Below, one piece after another: positions 59,600 to 64,000 of a stretch of DNA of 64,000 bases; position 1 is the stretch's first letter; every line of letters starts with the position of its first letter. Position numbers and translations under genes: made by a program. The stretch comes from Lysinibacillus sp. PLM2 (GTDB lineage Bacteria; Bacillota; Bacilli; Bacillales_A; Planococcaceae), in assembly GCA_023168345.1 (NCBI GenBank), contig AP025689.1:1858001-1922000 (forward strand), written 5' to 3'. Under the pieces are notes generated by a model that saw only the letters and a list, made by a program, of their open reading frames with translations, searched no databases and was not told where the DNA came from.

Positions 59600-59974
59600 T
59601 TGATAAAAATTGAATTACCCAAACCAGATTTAGTGATTTACCAAAGAAAACAGGATTTAAAAGAAGGTGAGGTTCCAATAACGCCAATCAATGGGTTTAT
59701 AGATCTTCACAAGATTACACGTGAAAAAGGCGGATTTTTCTTATTTTATAATAAGGCGAATGAAGTTTTATTTGTAGGAAAGGCACGTAAATTGCGCCAA
59801 AGAATTAAAAAGCATTTTGAGGATAATGTGTCTCCGATTAAAAATCACCGTGATGAAGTATACAAAATTGAAGTTTACGAAGTGGAAGATCCAATGGAAC
59901 GTGAGATTTATGAAACTTATGCCATTAACATGCTTCGAGCAAAATATAATGTAGATAAAGTTTTTTATGAGTAA
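59600..59974 (+). CDS. GIY-YIG/UvrC N-domain-like protein (YurQ-like), signature tyrosines replaced
   Basis: 124 aa. Residues ~43-80 align with the UvrC N-terminal nuclease: GFFLFYNKANEVLFVGKARK followed by LRQRIKKHF, then a C-terminal helix with EREIYETYAINMLRAKYN carrying the conserved Glu. In active enzymes the core reads G-(I/V)-Y ... Y-(V/I)-G. Here both Tyr are Phe (GFF ... FVG), while the Arg (RQR) and Glu are kept. It resembles the UvrC-like YurQ of B. subtilis in length. Start: TTG 59600, eight bases after AAAGGAAG; ATG 59579 lies ahead of that site and is rejected. Terminator at 59985. Confidence 0.8.
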   Translation: MIKIELPKPDLVIYQRKQDLKEGEVPITPINGFIDLHKITREKGGFFLFYNKANEVLFVGKARKLRQRIKKHFEDNVSPIKNHRDEVYKIEVYEVEDPMEREIYETYAINMLRAKYNVDKVFYE

Positions 59975-59984
59975 TGAAATAAAG

Positions 59985-60014
59985 AAAGCTGATGGAATTA
60001 TCCATCAGCTTTTT
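59985..60014. terminator. Bidirectional terminator between convergent genes
   Basis: AAAGCTGATGGA and TCCATCAGCTTT (59985-59996, 60001-60012) form a perfect 12-bp stem with a 4-nt loop; A and T runs lie outside. Confidence 0.9.
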
Positions 60015-60016
60015 CA

Positions 60017-60595
60017 CTAAAACCCAATCATTTCTTTAATTTGTTTAAAATCATCTAATATGAATCCCTTATTCCTCATAACATCATTAAACCAAGGTTC
60101 AATTTGTTTCATTGTTTCTTCTTCTGGTTGTTCACGATGATGTAAAACAAAAACAATATAATCAACAAGTTTTGTACGTTGTTCATAAAATTTAATACGC
60201 ATTTTATGATCACGATTTACTTCGATATTGAAAATTTCACCTAATTGTATAATTCCTGCATTGACGTGTTGTTCAGCGTATAATGAAGAACCAACAATTG
60301 CTAATTTTTGATTAAACGGCAAAGGTAATGGCTTAAAATAAGTTGTCATTAGCTTTTCAGTTTGCTCAGTGATGTATTTTAATTGTGCCATTTGATCTGG
60401 ACTAAGTGTTTTAGTTTGTTCAAATATAGGCATAATTTTATATGCATCATCTAATAAGGTTTTAATCTGTTCAAATCGGTCTGGATCATATGGTTCTTCC
60501 AATCGTCGATAAATTGTTTCGGCAACAAATAAACGTTGGAGATAGCCTGTTAATAAAATCATGCCATTATATTGTGTTTTTGAGTTCTGTGTCAT
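60017..60595 (-). CDS. Hypothetical protein, helical
   Basis: 192 aa, soluble and mainly helical (MILLTGYLQRLFVAETIYRR at residues 12-31; IKTLLDDAYKIMPIFEQ; YITEQTEKLMTTYFKPLPLP; then a region KMRIKFYEQRTKLVDYIVFV). No metal or nucleotide motif. ATG follows AGAGGG. I do not recognise the family. The gene is convergent with the GIY-YIG-like gene and shares its terminator. Confidence 0.7.
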   Translation of the reverse strand: MTQNSKTQYNGMILLTGYLQRLFVAETIYRRLEEPYDPDRFEQIKTLLDDAYKIMPIFEQTKTLSPDQMAQLKYITEQTEKLMTTYFKPLPLPFNQKLAIVGSSLYAEQHVNAGIIQLGEIFNIEVNRDHKMRIKFYEQRTKLVDYIVFVLHHREQPEEETMKQIEPWFNDVMRNKGFILDDFKQIKEMIGF

Positions 60596-60885
60596 TTGCG
60601 ACGACCCTCTTTCTATCTAATATTGGTTATTTCTTATGTAGAGGTCATAACAAAGACTAACATACTTTCAAACATAATGGTATAAAAATGAACAAATCAT
60701 AAAAGATGTAATTAATAGTCGATTCTTCTTTGAATGATTTCCATTATTCACACCATAATAAAAATGTTCAAACATATAATATGTAAATCTATGATTTTCA
60801 GAGTATTTATTTTTTTATCATAGGTTTTTTTGTTATACTAAATATAGTTTGCAACAAAGTTTATCAAATGAGATGGAGGATATTA

Positions 60886-61344
60886 ATGAAAAAATTATCG
60901 GTTCTTTCAGCTATTTTTCTTGCTTTTACTTTAGTATTTTCAAGCGTTGGTTCGGTGCTTTTACTTGGAGATGATCATGTAGCTGAAGCGAAGTCTTACA
61001 AATCTGGGAAAAAAGGATTTTCTAGTACACCGGGAAGTAATAATTCAAACATTCAAAGTAAAGACACAAACACAAACTCATCCACTGTAAACAAAAACAA
61101 TACAAATACAACGAATAACGGTGGCGGATTTACTACAGGTGGCCTAATGAGAGGTTTATTTGTAGGTGGTTTAGCAGGATTATTATTCGGTAGTCTATTT
61201 TCAGATATGGGCTTAATTGGAAATCTATTAGGTTTTGCTATTAATGCGATTGCCATTGTAGTAATAATTGCCCTTTGTGTAAAAATTTACCAAATGATTA
61301 CTCGTAAAAAAGATAAAGAGGTAACTGAAGGTTGGAAAAAATAA
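60886..61344 (+). CDS. Secreted/membrane protein with Ser/Asn-rich linker and glycine-rich helices
   Basis: 152 aa. Signal-type N-terminus (LSVLSAIFLAFTLVFSSVGS) is followed by a low-complexity Ser/Asn/Thr linker (~35-80), a glycine-rich hydrophobic stretch (GLMRGLFVGGLAGLLFGSLF, ~88-107) and a second helix (~115-140) with a basic tail. This layout resembles the N-terminal half of bacterial Tim44-like membrane proteins, but the Tim44 domain is absent. ATG 60886 follows TGGAGG. It overlaps the next gene by 13 bases in another frame. Confidence 0.75.
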   Translation: MKKLSVLSAIFLAFTLVFSSVGSVLLLGDDHVAEAKSYKSGKKGFSSTPGSNNSNIQSKDTNTNSSTVNKNNTNTTNNGGGFTTGGLMRGLFVGGLAGLLFGSLFSDMGLIGNLLGFAINAIAIVVIIALCVKIYQMITRKKDKEVTEGWKK

Positions 61345-61625
61345 CTTTAAGTGAACAAGAAATTGTGAATGCTCTATGTATTTTTCATGGAAAATTTAGA
61401 AATGTAGATCCTAAAAACGTCCAAATAGAATTGATGTATGATGATGAAACAGGTTTTTCTGCTGAAGCAGAAGTAAACGGTCAAATTGATCATTACAACA
61501 CATCAAACTTCATTGCTGCCCTTCGATTATACATTGATGAACAATTACATCGTGATGCGATGGGAGCTAGAATTTTGTTAGATCTTCATGATGATGAAGG
61601 AATAATAGCGAATATTGAATGGTAA
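61332..61625 (+). CDS. DUF2653 (YxcD-like) protein
   Basis: 97 aa, soluble. It reads ITLSEQEIVNALCIFHGKFR, then VQIELMYDDETGFSAEAEVN and ILLDLHDDEGIIANIEW, matching the small DUF2653/YxcD family of Bacilli, of unknown function. The start is TTG 61332 with AGAGGT just upstream, overlapping the previous gene by 13 bases, so the two are translationally coupled. In B. subtilis yxcD relatives are likewise small stand-alone genes. A strong terminator follows. Confidence 0.75.
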   Translation: MEKITLSEQEIVNALCIFHGKFRNVDPKNVQIELMYDDETGFSAEAEVNGQIDHYNTSNFIAALRLYIDEQLHRDAMGARILLDLHDDEGIIANIEW

Positions 61626-61626
61626 C

Positions 61627-61663
61627 AAAAACGTGCAATCTGATTTTTGATTGCACGTTTTTT
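61627..61663. terminator. Terminator between convergent genes
   Basis: AAAACGTGCAATC (61628-61640) and GATTGCACGTTTT (61649-61661) form a perfect 13-bp stem with an 8-nt loop; T run at the right, A run at the left. Confidence 0.9.
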
Positions 61664-61931
61664 AATAATCTAATTCTTTTTTATCGAGTATTACTGTTTC
61701 TTTTACATTTGTTAAATGATCCTTTAAATGATAGTAAACAACATTACTATTAATTAATTCAACAAAAAATTCAATTTCCGTGTGCTTATCGATTGGCCAA
61801 TCTGCTAGAGCAAGTAAACCTTGCGGTGGCGGAACTTTTGATAGACATTCTATAACTTTATTGCTATCAAAATTTAGAATAAAATACCTTCCATCTCGGA
61901 ACTTAGCAAATATGCTATATCTTTTCTTCAT
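61662..61931 (-). CDS. Hypothetical small protein
   Basis: 89 aa, soluble, mixed alpha/beta (RYSIFAKFRDGRYFILNFDS, then VPPPQGLLALADWPIDKHTE and VVYYHLKDHL). No known motif. ATG 61931 follows AAAGGTTGG; a TTG three codons earlier is too close to that site. It is convergent with the DUF2653 gene and shares its terminator. Confidence 0.6.
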   Translation of the reverse strand: MKKRYSIFAKFRDGRYFILNFDSNKVIECLSKVPPPQGLLALADWPIDKHTEIEFFVELINSNVVYYHLKDHLTNVKETVILDKKELDY

Positions 61932-62174
61932 TATTACCAACCTTTACAAAAAGTTAGAGAATCTATATTATTATATATTCAATACAATAACAAATTATTT
62001 CCATTATATTTTACAATAAACTGTTTTGTTTTTTAAATAAAGATATTATGAAAATTTTTTATAAAAATTTGATACATTTATTACTTTTTAAGTATAAACT
62101 TGTAAATAATATCATTACAATACTCATACCCCAATTCCCAACATACTTAAACATAATATAAAATCCCAAAAAAA

Positions 62175-62213
62175 GTGTGACTCAATTGGATAGTTCCATG
62201 AATTGAGTCACAC
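62175..62213 (-). terminator. Terminator of the SLH-nucleotidase gene
   Basis: GTGTGACTCAATT (62175-62187) and AATTGAGTCACAC (62201-62213) form a perfect 13-bp stem; on the minus strand seven T follow. Confidence 0.9.
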
Positions 62214-62220
62214 AGTCTTA

Positions 62221-64000
62221 TTATTTAGAAGATACGTCTACTATTCTACCTTCTACTTCAGATGGAATTGTTTCTAAAGATTTTAAATGCTCTGCGAAGT
62301 TTTCCCAGTCCGATAAACCTAGGTCTATTACTCTACCTTCATTGTAAGCAACTGCAAACATATCGAAGCCATCTCCACCTTTAGCTGTAAAGGCATTTGT
62401 AGCAACAGTATATGTTTTGTTGTCTTCAAGTTCAACGTATTTTCCAGTACCATCGTCATATTGAATACTGATTATACGTTCACCTGCTGGTTTTGAAGAG
62501 TCAAATTCAACTTTTGCTCCAGCTACGTGTAAGAAGCCACCATTTTCATCTGGGTAATTACCAACACTTGCTTCGAACGCTGCTTTTAGTTCAGCTCCCG
62601 TAACATCCATTAGTGCTAATGTATTACCAAATGGTAAAACTGTAATTACCTCAGCGACTGTAATCGGTCCTTCATTAATCGCAGCGCGGATTCCCCCACC
62701 ATTTTGGAAAGCCATTATTACTTGCTTATCAGTATAATTTTTAGCTTTCGCTAACATTCCATCTGTAATTAAATTACCAAGAATTGTTTCATTTTTACGT
62801 ACACTTAGTTGCTCTGTATTTCCTTCATCAGAAACACGTGGAGTTTCTAACGGAGCTGTTAGAGTTACACCGATTTCTTCCTGTTCTACAGCAGTAATTC
62901 GATCTTGATAAGGTTTTAAAATATCTAGAGCGCCTTCATCATCAGCAACTTCACCTAGATCAATCAGTTGTCCTTCAAAATCTACTACTACACCATTTTC
63001 ATCGAAAGAAACATCTAATGTTCCTAAATAATCGCTATATTGATAAGCTTGTACAATAATTGTAGGCTCTTTTTCTAATCCGTTTTCGTCAGTGTCCACT
63101 AATACTGGTTCACTTAATTGAGTATGACTATGTCCGCCTACGATAACATCAATACCATCTACAGATTTTGCTAATATTTGATCGTTATCGACTTCTGCAC
63201 TATCATCAAATCCGATATGTGTAACGGCAACAATTTTATCCACGCCCATATCTTCAAAGGCTTTAACAGCTTTTTCAGCTTCTTTTAGATAGTCTTCAAA
63301 TACGATTGCACCTGGTGAAGAAATATCTTTTGTTTCTTCAGTAGTTAAACCAAAGAAACCAACTTTTTCACCATTAATTTCTTTTACTAGACCACTGTAT
63401 ATTTTCCCATTCTCAGGATCGCTTGAAACTAAATCATTGAATAATCCTTTGAACTTTGAATCTGGAGAGAAATTAATATTTGATGAAACAAATGAGAAAT
63501 TAGCTCCTTCTACGAAATCTGCTAATGCTTGATGTCCTTCTGGGCTTGAACCTAGGTCGAATTCATGGTTACCAAACGTCATTATATCGTAGCCCATGTA
63601 GTTCATAAGCTCAAGATCAGCTTGTCCTTGGAATTCATTGAAATAAAGAGTTCCAGAGAAAACATCACCAGCATCTATTAATAATGCATCTGGATTTTCG
63701 GCACGTACTTCTTTAACTGCCGTTGCACGTTTTGGTGCCATAGCTGTACGAGCATGTGTATCATTCGAATGTATAATTGTTAAGTTAAATGCACTGTCTT
63801 CAGTAGAATCTAAACTTGTCGCTTTGTAAATAAATGTTGAGAATTGACCTCTTGTTACATTTTGATTTGGAGAAAATGTATTTGCTGTAGTACCAACAGT
63901 TACACCATTATCATACAATGCCTTTACGTACGCATTATTTTCATCCGTAATATCATTAAATGGAAGAGCATCTTCATTTAATGGTTGTAAATTAAATGCT
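62221..64000 (-). CDS. SLH-domain 5'-nucleotidase/2',3'-cyclic phosphodiesterase, N-terminus beyond the edge
   Basis: The frame is open to the right edge (first bases read AFNLQPLNEDALPFND), so the N-terminus, with signal peptide and probably more SLH repeats, is missing. One SLH repeat is visible (FNDITDENNAYVKALYDNG, then TFSPNQNVTRGQFSTFIYKA). The metallophosphatase domain follows: LTIIHSNDTHAR, LIDAGDVFSGT, TFGNHEFDLGSSPEG, VTHIGFDD and GGHSHTQL, all metal ligands present. The 5'-nucleotidase C-domain has MAFQNGGGIRAAINEGPI and FTAKGGDGFDMF. The enzyme sits in the S-layer/cell wall and releases phosphate and nucleosides from extracellular nucleotides. Confidence 0.92.
   Translation of the reverse strand, partial: AFNLQPLNEDALPFNDITDENNAYVKALYDNGVTVGTTANTFSPNQNVTRGQFSTFIYKATSLDSTEDSAFNLTIIHSNDTHARTAMAPKRATAVKEVRAENPDALLIDAGDVFSGTLYFNEFQGQADLELMNYMGYDIMTFGNHEFDLGSSPEGHQALADFVEGANFSFVSSNINFSPDSKFKGLFNDLVSSDPENGKIYSGLVKEINGEKVGFFGLTTEETKDISSPGAIVFEDYLKEAEKAVKAFEDMGVDKIVAVTHIGFDDSAEVDNDQILAKSVDGIDVIVGGHSHTQLSEPVLVDTDENGLEKEPTIIVQAYQYSDYLGTLDVSFDENGVVVDFEGQLIDLGEVADDEGALDILKPYQDRITAVEQEEIGVTLTAPLETPRVSDEGNTEQLSVRKNETILGNLITDGMLAKAKNYTDKQVIMAFQNGGGIRAAINEGPITVAEVITVLPFGNTLALMDVTGAELKAAFEASVGNYPDENGGFLHVAGAKVEFDSSKPAGERIISIQYDDGTGKYVELEDNKTYTVATNAFTAKGGDGFDMFAVAYNEGRVIDLGLSDWENFAEHLKSLETIPSEVEGRIVDVSSK

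Overview
The window is a low-GC Gram-positive chromosome segment from an endospore former. A complete GerA-type germinant receptor operon, linked parE/parC with plsY and an yneR homologue, an S-box (SAM) riboswitch before metA, an SLH-anchored nucleotidase, many TTG starts and strong purine-rich ribosome binding sites point to Bacillales. Planococcaceae (Lysinibacillus/Ureibacillus/Solibacillus-like) is my best guess. I see no rRNA, tRNA, CRISPR array, phage or transposase gene. The only mobile-looking DNA is a pair of near-identical ~275-bp palindromic repeats.

Layout. 1-3.2 kb: the end of an MFS transporter, a PadR/HAAS (DUF1700) pair, the decayed C-terminal half of an ACR3 arsenite pump, and a VanZ-like protein. 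3.3-6.8 kb: a good sigma-A promoter, a structured leader ending in a long terminator hairpin, then class II HMG-CoA reductase, a small membrane protein and a TctA-like permease. This looks like a mevalonate (or related acid) uptake and catabolism operon. 7-10 kb: five small membrane proteins, including a tandem CBO0543-family pair and an internally duplicated protein. 10.1-12.1 kb: a WYL regulator divergent from DinB and GyrI-like genes. 13-16 kb: DUF485/acetate-type symporter and an EamA exporter. 16-22 kb: parC-parE divergent from plsY-yneR.

22-33.7 kb: two copies of the repeat, a DUF1906 protein, an SDR, an amidohydrolase, a methyl-accepting chemotaxis protein, a VanW-family lipoprotein and gerAA-gerAB-gerAC. 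33.8-44.1 kb is the most distinctive region. One operon encodes a REC-GGDEF-EAL-LuxR regulator, a 4-helix-bundle/HAMP/GAF/histidine kinase/REC/REC hybrid kinase and a CheR methyltransferase. Next to it are a stand-alone EAL phosphodiesterase and a six-PAS diguanylate cyclase. The kinase plus CheR pair resembles the RsbK-RsbM pair of the Bacillus cereus group, but its output partner here is a c-di-GMP/DNA-binding hybrid.

44-64 kb: an alpha/beta hydrolase, a small SASP-like protein, a CapA-like lipoprotein whose only well-placed start codon is ATA, a carboxylate-type transporter, a thiolase, an MBL hydrolase, an ECF sigma factor with its DUF4179 partner, riboswitch-controlled metA, a large Upf1-like SF1 helicase with a winged-helix partner, an acyl-CoA thioesterase, a GIY-YIG-like protein lacking both signature tyrosines, small proteins of unknown function, and an SLH-domain 5'-nucleotidase cut by the right edge.

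Start codons were chosen from ribosome binding site spacing, so several genes begin downstream of the longest possible ORF. All family assignments come from reading motifs; no database search was run.
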